47,820 bases of DNA from positions 1 to 47,820 of the forward strand of contig DDWZ01000017.1 of the NCBI GenBank assembly GCA_002347095.1, given 5' to 3'. Below are positions 25,298-32,626 of this stretch, one piece after another. The translations under genes were made by a program, and so were the position numbers. The number at the start of each line of letters is the position of its first letter. Positions within the stretch are counted from its first letter, which is position 1. The notes beneath the pieces are model-generated. The model saw only the letters and a program-made list of their open reading frames with translations. It made no database searches and had not been told where the DNA came from. This DNA is from Desulfobulbaceae bacterium UBA2273. Lineage in GTDB: Bacteria > Desulfobacterota > Desulfobulbia > Desulfobulbales > Desulfurivibrionaceae.

Positions 25298-25327
25298 CCA
25301 AGAAGGAGGCTTGCGCCTCCCTCTTGG
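25298..25327 (-). promoter_or_regulatory. Hairpin between peptide gene and maturase gene
   Basis: CCAAGAAGGAGGC (25298-25310), loop TTGC, GCCTCCCTCTTGG (25315-25327): 12 of 13 positions pair. It sits just after the peptide stop and just before the maturase start and is not followed by a U-tract. It could stabilise the upstream peptide mRNA or lower expression of the maturase relative to the precursor. Confidence 0.6.
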
Positions 25328-25337
25328 TGAGGTTGTC

Positions 25338-25454
25338 CTACTTGGCAGGTGAGGACGTGGCTGCAGTCGAAGGCCTACCGATGCAACACCCTGCCATGGC
25401 AGCCACCTTGGCCACATCCACCCCCTGGTCCAGCACGATGATTTTTTCCTGCAT
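25338..25454 (-). CDS. Putative RiPP precursor peptide, 38 aa, Cys-Cys core
   Basis: A 38-codon gene too short for routine calling. Start ATG 25454 is preceded by AAGGAGAG at ideal spacing; stop TAG 25338-25340. The peptide starts MQEKIIVLDQGVDVAKVAAM (residues 1-20, a leader-like amphipathic stretch), then A-G and a Cys pair (C23, C24), then IGRPSTAATSSPAK, rich in Ser, Thr and Pro. It lies directly upstream of the radical SAM/SPASM maturase and 57 bases downstream of the TonB-dependent receptor, all on the minus strand. The strong ribosome site, location and leader/core layout support a modified-peptide precursor. The modification site and function are unknown. It recalls 'geopeptide'-type precursors, but I could not verify this. 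Confidence 0.68.
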   Translation of the reverse strand: MQEKIIVLDQGVDVAKVAAMAGCCIGRPSTAATSSPAK

Positions 25455-25468
25455 GATACTCTCCTTAT

Positions 25469-25506
25469 GGTGAAGGGTTGTTGGTTTCACCCTGCCGTAT
25501 TGGCAG
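25469..25506 (-). promoter_or_regulatory. Two short hairpins in leader of peptide gene
   Basis: CTGCC-GTATT-GGCAG (25492-25506) and GGTGAA...TTCACC (25469-25491) lie between the TonB receptor stop (25511) and the peptide ribosome site. They may separate expression of receptor and peptide; no U-tract is seen. Confidence 0.4.
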
Positions 25507-25510
25507 AATG

Positions 25511-27463
25511 CTAAAAGGTGAGCTTCATTCCGGCCAATACCCAGCGGTCCGGGCTCTGGTACCAGACACTGTTATCCTGGGCACCGTTGAAGAGATTGTA
25601 CACCTTGCCGTACAGATCGCAGGAGACCCACTCTGAGCTGTACACGGTCCGGCCCAGACTGGCGTTCCAAACCATATTTTCTGTCTGCCCGTACTGTCCA
25701 GCCCCTCCGGTATGCCTGGTATCCCACCAGATATATTGGCCAGCCAGCTCTCCCCGCCAGCCCTGCTGGTCCTGGTAGCGCACAATCAGGTTGGCGGCGG
25801 TGGAGGCAACATCCTCCCCATTATCCTCCGGTTTGATCAGAACGTAGGTGGTGTTCGCCACCAGGCTCAGGTTATGCCAGGGAGTAGTGGCCGCCTCGAC
25901 CTCAAAACCCTGACGTTGGGTAACGCCGCCATTCCAATAGGTTCCGAATCCATCTACCCACCACGTATCCTTGATACTGTGCAGAAAGGTGTTGAGCTTG
26001 AAGGAGAGAAAAGACAGACTCCGGTTCTCTACCCCCATCTGCCAGGAGGTGACGACCTCCGGTTTGAGGGCTGGATTACGGATGTCCCAGATCCCGCCCC
26101 CGCTGAGATAGGAAAGAATGGGGTGCTGGAAGCCCCGTGCAGCAATGGCCCGCAGCAGGGTATCCTCGCGGAGCTTCAAGGTGGCGCCCAGGCTGGGACT
26201 TAGCATGCTTTTGCTGATACTGTGGTGGTCGTAACGAAGACCCGGGGTGAGGGTCAGCCTGCCAAAGGTCATGGTGTCGTTGAGATACACCCCCCAGGTT
26301 TCTTCATAGCCGGGTTTGGAATTGTCCTGGGCCGGCACCCACCAGTTGGTTTGGGCCCACGGGCCGTAGTCGGTTATGGTGGACATTTCGCTGCGGTTCA
26401 TTTCGCCGCCCAGAGAGACCTGCTGCCAGTCGTCCTGCCAGCTCAGGTGGATGTTCATCCCCTTGCTTTTCTCTTGCCATCTGGCCTTATAGAACAAGTC
26501 ATCCGGCGTCCCGGTGAGTGTGGTGGGCAGGATGATCCGGTTATCAATAAAGGTCCGCTCGTACTGGCGGGCGCCGAGGTTGAGGTGCAGGGAGTCGGTG
26601 AGCGGGGTGTCGTAGTTGGCGGTAAAAAAATGATTCCGGTCACGGATGTCCTGGTTATAATCAGGAGACCACGCGGAACCGAGGGTGATATCCGTGGTGC
26701 GGTAATGCGGGTCAAGGGCGCTGCCGGTGAGGGTGAGCGTGGAGCTGCGCGGCAAGTCGACACCGAGCTTGCCGTAAACGCGACCGCTGTCGTAATAACG
26801 GTCGTTCATCAAGCCGTTTGAATCCTGTTGGCCGGCATAGAGATAGTAGCCGATCCTGCCTGCCTTGCCAGTCAGGTCCGCTTCGTATTGGGCAACCTGA
26901 CGTTCGCCAAAGGAACCGCTGACGGTGGCAATGGGCTTGGCGGCACTGCCGGTCTTCTTGGTGAGGATGTTGATCACCCCGCCCTGGGAAGAGCCCCAGG
27001 CTGAGGAAGCCGGGCCTTTGATGATTTCGATCCGCTCGATGATGCGCAGGGGAAGATGATTCACATCGGCAGCCCCTGACATGGCCGAATTGAGGCGCAC
27101 GCCGTCGATGAGCACCAAAACATGCTCCTCATTGCTGCCCTGGATATACACAAAGCTGTTTCCGTTGAAATCCGGCGGAGTAGCGGAGACAAAGACGCCG
27201 GGCAGTCGGCTCAGCACTTCCCCCAGACTCTGAGCGTGCATCTCCTCGATCTCCTGGGCCGTGATGATGGAGACGTTTTCCGCCACCTGACGCATGGGTT
27301 TGGGCGCGCGGGTGGCGACCTCAACCAACTGGGAGTCGTCGAAGTACATGGACATGGGGGCTTCGACCGTTTCGGCACCGTTGCTCGGGGTTGGCAGCAG
27401 GGCGAGGAGAAAAAATGCGGTTCCGGCGGAGGTGCGATTACAGAAAAAATACGGATATGGCAT
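25511..27463 (-). CDS. TonB-dependent outer-membrane receptor
   Basis: A 650-residue protein with a signal peptide (about residues 1-30, ending near SNGAETVE), a plug domain (about 50-165: 'NVSIITAQEIEEMHAQSLGEVLSRLPGV', 'VLVLIDGVRLN', 'IERIEIIKGPASSAWGSSQGGVINILTKK') and a beta-barrel ending in KLTF, with the terminal Phe typical of outer-membrane proteins. It is BtuB/colicin-receptor-like in size, but the ligand cannot be told from sequence; no cobalamin riboswitch was recognised in its leader. Start ATG 27463 with GGGAG upstream. It shares a divergent control region with the periplasmic-binding/sensor operon and is followed by the peptide and maturase genes, so it may import a substrate or serve as an exporter/receptor for the peptide. 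Confidence 0.92.
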   Translation of the reverse strand: MPYPYFFCNRTSAGTAFFLLALLPTPSNGAETVEAPMSMYFDDSQLVEVATRAPKPMRQVAENVSIITAQEIEEMHAQSLGEVLSRLPGVFVSATPPDFNGNSFVYIQGSNEEHVLVLIDGVRLNSAMSGAADVNHLPLRIIERIEIIKGPASSAWGSSQGGVINILTKKTGSAAKPIATVSGSFGERQVAQYEADLTGKAGRIGYYLYAGQQDSNGLMNDRYYDSGRVYGKLGVDLPRSSTLTLTGSALDPHYRTTDITLGSAWSPDYNQDIRDRNHFFTANYDTPLTDSLHLNLGARQYERTFIDNRIILPTTLTGTPDDLFYKARWQEKSKGMNIHLSWQDDWQQVSLGGEMNRSEMSTITDYGPWAQTNWWVPAQDNSKPGYEETWGVYLNDTMTFGRLTLTPGLRYDHHSISKSMLSPSLGATLKLREDTLLRAIAARGFQHPILSYLSGGGIWDIRNPALKPEVVTSWQMGVENRSLSFLSFKLNTFLHSIKDTWWVDGFGTYWNGGVTQRQGFEVEAATTPWHNLSLVANTTYVLIKPEDNGEDVASTAANLIVRYQDQQGWRGELAGQYIWWDTRHTGGAGQYGQTENMVWNASLGRTVYSSEWVSCDLYGKVYNLFNGAQDNSVWYQSPDRWVLAGMKLTF

Positions 27464-27617
27464 GCGGGTCTCCCAGGTAATACATATAACATTACGCATA
27501 ATCCTGAATGGTTATGCTCTCTGGCCTGTCCCCCCCGGGTTGCAGGTGGTCTTCCCGTTTGCGGGGAGACCTGATCTCAAGCTTGCGCAATGGCGCGCAA
27601 GGTTCTAGGATTACAGA
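27464..27617. promoter_or_regulatory. Divergent control region with palindromes
   Basis: Between the TonB receptor (minus) and the ABC_sub_bind-like gene (plus). Three inverted repeats are visible: GCATAA...TTATGC at about 27499-27520, CAGGT...ACCTG with an internal TCTTCCC/GGGGAGA at 27543-27573, and CTTGCGC...GCGCAAG at 27582-27601. The last is an exact 7-bp dyad and a candidate operator. No assigned regulator. Confidence 0.45.
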
Positions 27618-28586
27618 ATGTTGGGTAACCTCATATGTGGTGTGCCTTTGAAGAAGTGTCTTCCCCTCATATTCCTGTTGCTTCTTGTCATGTCTGCTCC
27701 GGCCTGGGCGCTGGACTGTGTCCTGCTCCAGTCTTCGCCGCTCAGGCCTTACGAAGAAGCTCGCCAGGGCTTTGAAAAGAGCTGGCTCGCCCAGCATTCG
27801 GCCACGGGGCCGAAAAGCATTAGCGGCAATACCGTAACACAGGTCTTGCTTTCCGAGCAACAGACAACCGGTGGTTTTGCCCTGAAAAAACAGTTGCAGA
27901 GTGCCCGGCTGGTGGTGGCCATCGGCGATCAGGCCCTGGAGTTTGTCCGTGATCTGCGGGAGGTGCCGGTAATCTACCTGCTGGCGCCCTCGGCCGCATC
28001 GCTGCCCAAAAACTTCATCGGCATCGAGATGCGCATCCAGCCTTCCCGCCAGCTTGCCGCGATCAACAAGACGCTGCCCAAGGTCCGAGCCATCGGCATT
28101 CTGTACAACCCCGGCCAGTCCGGCCAGTGGATGCAGGAGGCGCTGCTCTCGCCGGTGGGTTCGGTGCAGACCCTGCTCTTCAAAAAGTTCGACAGCCAGA
28201 CCAGCCTGCCTGGGGCGCTCCAGGAGATGGCCGGCGCGGTCGACGCCTACTGGCTGCTGCCGGACCCTCTGCTTACCGCGCCTCAGGTCTTGGGCAGCCT
28301 GCTGGAATTCTCCATGAAACACCGCATTCCCATCATCAGCTTTTCGGAGAAGTACCTGGCGCAGGGCGCCGCCGTGGCGGTGACCTTCGACACCGTTGAC
28401 ATGGGCGCCCAGGCCGCCGAACTTGGGGCCAGGATTGCCCGAAGCGGTCTGGGCGGAGACATCCCGGCTCTCACCCCGCCCCGCAAGGTTAGAGTGGTGG
28501 CCAACCCCACGGTGCTTGAACGGCTGGGTGTTCCTTCTGTCCTCAAAAGTATCGACGCCACCTACACCCCGGAGGGTGGGCGATGA
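27618..28586 (+). CDS. Periplasmic ABC_sub_bind-family protein
   Basis: A 322-residue protein with a cleavable signal peptide (about residues 12-32, KKCLPLIFLLLLVMSAPAWA) and a two-lobe periplasmic-binding fold of the PF04392 'ABC transporter substrate-binding' type: 'LVVAIGDQALEFV', 'VPVIYLLAPSA', 'VRAIGILYNPGQSGQW', 'AYWLLPDPLL', 'HRIPIISFSEKYLAQGAAVAVTFD'. No ABC permease or ATPase gene is adjacent, so it probably works as a sensor ligand-binding partner. AGGA lies seven bases before ATG 27618. Its stop overlaps the kinase start by ATGA. The regulated target is plausibly the divergent TonB receptor/peptide cluster. Confidence 0.87.
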   Translation: MLGNLICGVPLKKCLPLIFLLLLVMSAPAWALDCVLLQSSPLRPYEEARQGFEKSWLAQHSATGPKSISGNTVTQVLLSEQQTTGGFALKKQLQSARLVVAIGDQALEFVRDLREVPVIYLLAPSAASLPKNFIGIEMRIQPSRQLAAINKTLPKVRAIGILYNPGQSGQWMQEALLSPVGSVQTLLFKKFDSQTSLPGALQEMAGAVDAYWLLPDPLLTAPQVLGSLLEFSMKHRIPIISFSEKYLAQGAAVAVTFDTVDMGAQAAELGARIARSGLGGDIPALTPPRKVRVVANPTVLERLGVPSVLKSIDATYTPEGGR

Positions 28587-30322
28587 ATTTCCCGGACCTG
28601 CACTGGCTAAAGAAAAAAATTCGCTTACCCCGGGGCTATCGCCTGAAGCTGGTCCTTACCTTTCTGGGGGTCTTGATTCTTTGCGGCACCGGCCTGATTG
28701 TGCTCTTCGGCCAGATTCAGAGGCAAACCCTGCTGGACGAGACATACAACAAGGGGAGCTTCGTTTCCACAATCCTGGCCCGCAACCTGGAAACCCCGCT
28801 TTTTTTCATGAACACCGAACAGATCAGCGCTAACGTGGAGGCCATCTTTGGCGCAACCGATCTGGTGGCCGTGTTTATCTACGACAAAAAGGGCGAGCGG
28901 ATTTTTTCCCATTTTGCGCCCCAGGCGGAAGGAACCGCTCCCCTGGTTGAGGAAATGGGCGGCCTTGGCCAAATCATGGTGGAACATTTAGCCGCCGGTG
29001 GAGATGACACCAACCCCCGCTGGCGCCAGGAGCACTATTTCGTGTTCTGTAAGCGGATCAGCATTGCCGGTTACTCTCGCGATCAGACCTCCCTCTATTT
29101 CGACACCGGCAAGGTGGAACCCCGCCAAGTCACCGACCTTGGCGGGGTTCAGATCGTTTTCAGCCAGGCCCAATACACCCGGGGTATGGAACGGATCATC
29201 CGGCATGTCTTGCTGCTCTTTCTCTTCTTTCTGCCCATCTCTCTGTTTACCGCCGTGATGCTGGCGCGGGACGTGGTCAGGCCGTTGCGCGCCTTGGTTG
29301 AAACCTTGAGGCTTCGGCTGGGGAAAGAAAAAGAAGAAGAAACAGAAGAAGAAACAGAAGAAGAAACAATAACAACAACCGATGAACTGAGCCAGCTCGA
29401 TATCCGCATGAAGCAACTGGTCACCCGGCTCGAGCAATCCTTTGATACCATCGCCCGGATGAACGAGGGGCTTGAGGAAAAGGTCGCCGCCCGCACCGCC
29501 GAACTCACCAGGGCCATGCACGAGCTCAAAGAGGCCCAGGCCTTGCTGGTGCAGTCGGAAAAGATGGGCGCCGTGGGGCAGTTGGTCGCGGGGGTGGCCC
29601 ACGAGGTCAACAATACCACCAATTTTATTACCGGCGCCCTGCCGCCCCTGGGAAAACGGTTGGGCGAGCTGCGCCGTATTTTGGATGGGTATGCGGAGCA
29701 GTGTTGCCCGGATGCGGGCCGGATTGCCGAGTTGATGCAGAGCATCGACCTGCTCATGGGCAATGTCCGGGAAGGGGCGCGGCGCACCAGCAAGATCGTC
29801 ACCGATCTTAAGAATTTCTCCCGGCCGGACAACGATCTCGCCCGCCCGATAAACATCAATCATTGCCTGGAAACCACCCTCTCCCTGGCCCTTCCCGAGT
29901 ACAGGCACAAGCTGGAGGTGACCAGGGATTTTGCGGAGGATCTGCCGCCGGTGCAGGGTTCCCAAGGGCAGCTCTGCCAGGTATTCATGAACCTGATCAT
30001 TAATGCGATTCATGCCCAGCCGGACAAGGGCTTCTTGCTGGTTCGCACCTTCAGCACCGAGGACGGCGTGCATGTGGTGTTTGCTGACAAGGGGATGGGC
30101 ATTCCCAAGGACATTCAAAAAAGAATATTCGAGCCGTTTTTCACCACCAAGGAGGTCGGCAAGGGCACTGGCCTTGGGCTGAGCGTCTCCTTTGGCATTA
30201 TCAGCAGGCACCGGGGCAAAATTCTGGTGCGTAGCGAACCCGGTCAGGGAGCGGAGTTCGAGGTGATCCTCCCAACGGGGCAAGAACCGATCATGGCACA
30301 ACACGAGGAGCAGGAAGGATGA
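28583..30322 (+). CDS. Membrane sensor histidine kinase
   Basis: A 579-residue kinase. Transmembrane segments at about 21-43 and 210-235 bracket a periplasmic sensor domain; a HAMP-like linker follows. Three exact 12-bp tandem copies (29333-29368) encode EEETEEETEEET at residues 251-262, then a coiled coil leads to the phosphoacceptor H340 in AGVAHEVNN. The ATPase boxes are intact: N-box 'QVFMNLIINAIHA', G1 'FADKGMGIP', F 'FEPFFTTKE', G2 'GKGTGLGLS'. Start overlaps the upstream gene (ATGA) and its stop overlaps the next response regulator (ATGA). The partner regulators are the two following genes. Confidence 0.93.
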   Translation: MNFPDLHWLKKKIRLPRGYRLKLVLTFLGVLILCGTGLIVLFGQIQRQTLLDETYNKGSFVSTILARNLETPLFFMNTEQISANVEAIFGATDLVAVFIYDKKGERIFSHFAPQAEGTAPLVEEMGGLGQIMVEHLAAGGDDTNPRWRQEHYFVFCKRISIAGYSRDQTSLYFDTGKVEPRQVTDLGGVQIVFSQAQYTRGMERIIRHVLLLFLFFLPISLFTAVMLARDVVRPLRALVETLRLRLGKEKEEETEEETEEETITTTDELSQLDIRMKQLVTRLEQSFDTIARMNEGLEEKVAARTAELTRAMHELKEAQALLVQSEKMGAVGQLVAGVAHEVNNTTNFITGALPPLGKRLGELRRILDGYAEQCCPDAGRIAELMQSIDLLMGNVREGARRTSKIVTDLKNFSRPDNDLARPININHCLETTLSLALPEYRHKLEVTRDFAEDLPPVQGSQGQLCQVFMNLIINAIHAQPDKGFLLVRTFSTEDGVHVVFADKGMGIPKDIQKRIFEPFFTTKEVGKGTGLGLSVSFGIISRHRGKILVRSEPGQGAEFEVILPTGQEPIMAQHEEQEG

Positions 30323-30783
30323 GCGCAAAAAAAGGGCGGGTGCTGTATGTGGACGACGAGGAAATCAATCTGGTGAATTTCCGGGAGACCTTGTGTGACG
30401 AGTTCGAGATCTTCACCGCCGGGTCCGGCAAGGAAGCGCTGGCCCTTCTTGAGCGTGAGGGGGAGATGGCCCTGGTGGTCTCCGATCAGCGGATGCCGGG
30501 GATGAGCGGCATCGAGCTGTTGGCTGAGATCCGGGCAACGTATCCGGACACCATCCGGATGATCATCAGCGCCTACACCGAGATCCATGAGCTGATCGAG
30601 GCCATCAACAAGGCGGAGGTGTACCGATATTTCGTCAAGCCTTGGAAGGAAGACCAATTGCGGCTCACCATCGGCAACGCGGTGGGCACCTATGCCCTGG
30701 GCCAGGAGATCAAACAGTTTGTGGAACAGGGGCGAAAGCAAATGGCGGAGCGCATGCGGAGCTTGGAGGGAGAGAAAGGATGA
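30319..30783 (+). CDS. Single-domain response regulator
   Basis: A 154-residue receiver with VLYVDDEEINLVNF at the N-terminus, phosphoacceptor D56 in VVSDQRMPGMSG, and 'VYRYFVKPW' carrying the conserved lysine. No DNA-binding or enzymatic output domain follows, only a helical C-terminus (about 125-154). The DQRMPGMSG and YRYFVKPW signatures are shared with HupR/RpfG-type receivers. It may transfer phosphate or act by protein contact. ATGA overlaps on both sides tie it to the kinase and the second regulator. Confidence 0.93.
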   Translation: MSAKKGRVLYVDDEEINLVNFRETLCDEFEIFTAGSGKEALALLEREGEMALVVSDQRMPGMSGIELLAEIRATYPDTIRMIISAYTEIHELIEAINKAEVYRYFVKPWKEDQLRLTIGNAVGTYALGQEIKQFVEQGRKQMAERMRSLEGEKG

Positions 30784-31442
30784 ACCGGCCCCGCATGCTG
30801 TTCATCGACGACGAGGAGATCAACCGGAGTAACTTCCTGGAGACCTTTGGGGATGAGTATGAAATCCTGCTGGCCGGTTCCGGGGAGGAGGCCTTGGAGA
30901 TCATGGCCCGGGAAAGCAACCTCGCCTTGATCCTTTCCGACCAGCGAATGCCGGGGATTTCCGGGGCAGAGGTGCTGGCCCAGGCCCGCGAGCTGGCGCC
31001 CAAGGCGGAACGGATTATGATCACCGGCTATTCCGAACCCGACGACATCATGGCCGCCATCAACCAGGGGCAGGTGTACCGGTACATCCTTAAGCCCTGG
31101 ACCAGCGGAGAGTTGCGTATCGCCATTATCCATGCGGTGGAGCGGCATCAGCTCAAAGAGGAAAACCTGGCCCTGCTCTTAGCCCTGGAGAAAAAAAACT
31201 TCGAGCTGGAAGAGCTGGTGCGGGCCCGGACCATGGAGCTAAAAAATCTCCAGAGCCTGCTGCCCATCTGCTCCTATTGCCGGAAGATCCGGGACGATAA
31301 AAACGCCTGGCACGAGTTGGAGACCTATCTGCACCAGCATACCGACATCATCTTTACCCACGGCATCTGCCCGCACTGCTACGAAAAGGCGATAGCGGAA
31401 AATATGCGGCTGCTCGGCGAGTTAAAGCCGAAGAAGGAGTGA
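30780..31442 (+). CDS. Response regulator with C-terminal four-cysteine domain
   Basis: A 220-residue protein: receiver domain (about 1-122, phosphoacceptor D54 in LILSDQRMPGISG), a coiled coil (about 125-160), then a small domain with LLPICSYCRKIRDD and HGICPHCYEK, giving C164, C167, C197 and C200, a probable Zn-binding or redox module. From memory this tail (LLPICSYCKKIRDD... HGICPxC) is common at the end of deltaproteobacterial signalling proteins. The receiver is a close relative of the preceding one, suggesting a duplication. It ends two bases before the convergent lpxB stop. Confidence 0.9.
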   Translation: MNRPRMLFIDDEEINRSNFLETFGDEYEILLAGSGEEALEIMARESNLALILSDQRMPGISGAEVLAQARELAPKAERIMITGYSEPDDIMAAINQGQVYRYILKPWTSGELRIAIIHAVERHQLKEENLALLLALEKKNFELEELVRARTMELKNLQSLLPICSYCRKIRDDKNAWHELETYLHQHTDIIFTHGICPHCYEKAIAENMRLLGELKPKKE

Positions 31443-31444
31443 GT

Positions 31445-32626
31445 TCAGCTCGCGGACCGCGCCAGGTTCAAGGCCAGCCGTGCGCTTCTCTCCGAGGCCC
31501 CTGGACCTCCCAGCCGTTCCCGGACCTCGGCTAAACCCGCCAGCATGCGTGTGCGCTCCGCCTGATTTTCGATAAGACGCATGGTGGCCTGGGCGATTTT
31601 TTCGGGCACCGCCTCATCCTGCAATAATTCCGGCACCACCTCCCGGCCGGCCACCAGGTTGACCAACGAGGCGTATTGCACCTTGATCAAGCGCCGTCCC
31701 AAAAAATAGGTGAGCGGGGAAACCCGGTAGGAAATAACCATGGGCACATTCAGGATGGCCAATTCCAGGGAAACCGTGCCCGAGGCCGCCATCACCGCGC
31801 TGCAGGCACCCATGAGGTCGTAGCGGTTCTCCCGCACCACCCGCACCTCGACTCCCGCCTCCGCCAAGCCGTTGGCCAGAAGATCCTCCTCGCTCAGGGT
31901 AGGGGCCAGGGGTAGGACAAAGACCGGTTTGGGCCTCATCTGTTCCTGCATCCGTTTTGCCGCCGCCAAGAAAACCGGGAGCATCCCGGCTATCTCCCGT
32001 TTCCGGCTGCCGGGCAAAATGCCGATCACCGTGCTTTCCGGGGCAATGCCAAGGGAGTGCAGAAAATCCTCCCGGCTCCGGGTCGGCTGCACCGCATCCA
32101 TCAGGGGGTGGCCGACAAAATCGACGTTCATCCCGAATTTCCGGTAAAATTCCTGCTCAAAAGGGAGGATCACCCCCATGCGATCCACCAGTTTCTTGAT
32201 GGTTTTCACCCTGCCGGAGCGCCAGGCCCAGACCTGCGGGCTGATGTAGTAGAATACCGGGATGCCGAGCCGCTTGGCTTTTTTGGCCAGGATCAGGTTG
32301 AAGTCGGGGTAGTCGATGAGGATCAACAGGTCGGGAGGCTGCTCCCGCAGCCGTTTTTCAAGGGCGCGCATGGCCTCGCGGATGAAACGGAAATGGCTGA
32401 TGACCTCGACAATGCCCACCACGGCCAACTGCGAGGCGTCGTACAGAATCTCCACGCCCTGACGCGTCAGTTCCGGGCCGCCGATGCCGCAGATCTGTGC
32501 CCCGGGAGCCTGTTCCTTGAGGGCGGCGATGAGCCTGGCTCCGTGCATGTCGCCGGAGGCTTCGCCGGCAACGATCATGATCCGGGGCGAGTTTAGAGCC
32601 GGCATGTTTTTATTTGTCTCAGACAT
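31445..32626 (-). CDS. lpxB: Lipid-A-disaccharide synthase LpxB
   Basis: A 393-residue glycosyltransferase joining UDP-2,3-diacylglucosamine and lipid X in lipid A synthesis. The N-terminal RIMIVAGEASGDMHGARLI is diagnostic; 'YYISPQVWAWRSGRV', 'LPFEQEFYRKFGMNVDFVGHPLMD' and 'GILPGSRKREI' follow. Start: ATG at 32626 inside the end of the upstream oxidoreductase gene (eight-base overlap); ATG at 32605 is another candidate and neither has a strong ribosome site. The overlap indicates co-transcription with the oxidoreductase. Confidence 0.94.
   Translation of the reverse strand: MSETNKNMPALNSPRIMIVAGEASGDMHGARLIAALKEQAPGAQICGIGGPELTRQGVEILYDASQLAVVGIVEVISHFRFIREAMRALEKRLREQPPDLLILIDYPDFNLILAKKAKRLGIPVFYYISPQVWAWRSGRVKTIKKLVDRMGVILPFEQEFYRKFGMNVDFVGHPLMDAVQPTRSREDFLHSLGIAPESTVIGILPGSRKREIAGMLPVFLAAAKRMQEQMRPKPVFVLPLAPTLSEEDLLANGLAEAGVEVRVVRENRYDLMGACSAVMAASGTVSLELAILNVPMVISYRVSPLTYFLGRRLIKVQYASLVNLVAGREVVPELLQDEAVPEKIAQATMRLIENQAERTRMLAGLAEVRERLGGPGASERSARLALNLARSAS

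Noticed and set aside
25338..25454. Selenocysteine in the small peptide gene
   Set aside because: Considered because some radical SAM peptide systems use it; no in-frame TGA is present and the stop is TAG.
27464..27617. Cobalamin or other riboswitch upstream of the TonB receptor
   Set aside because: Looked for cobalamin-riboswitch conserved boxes in the minus-strand leader; only short palindromes were found.
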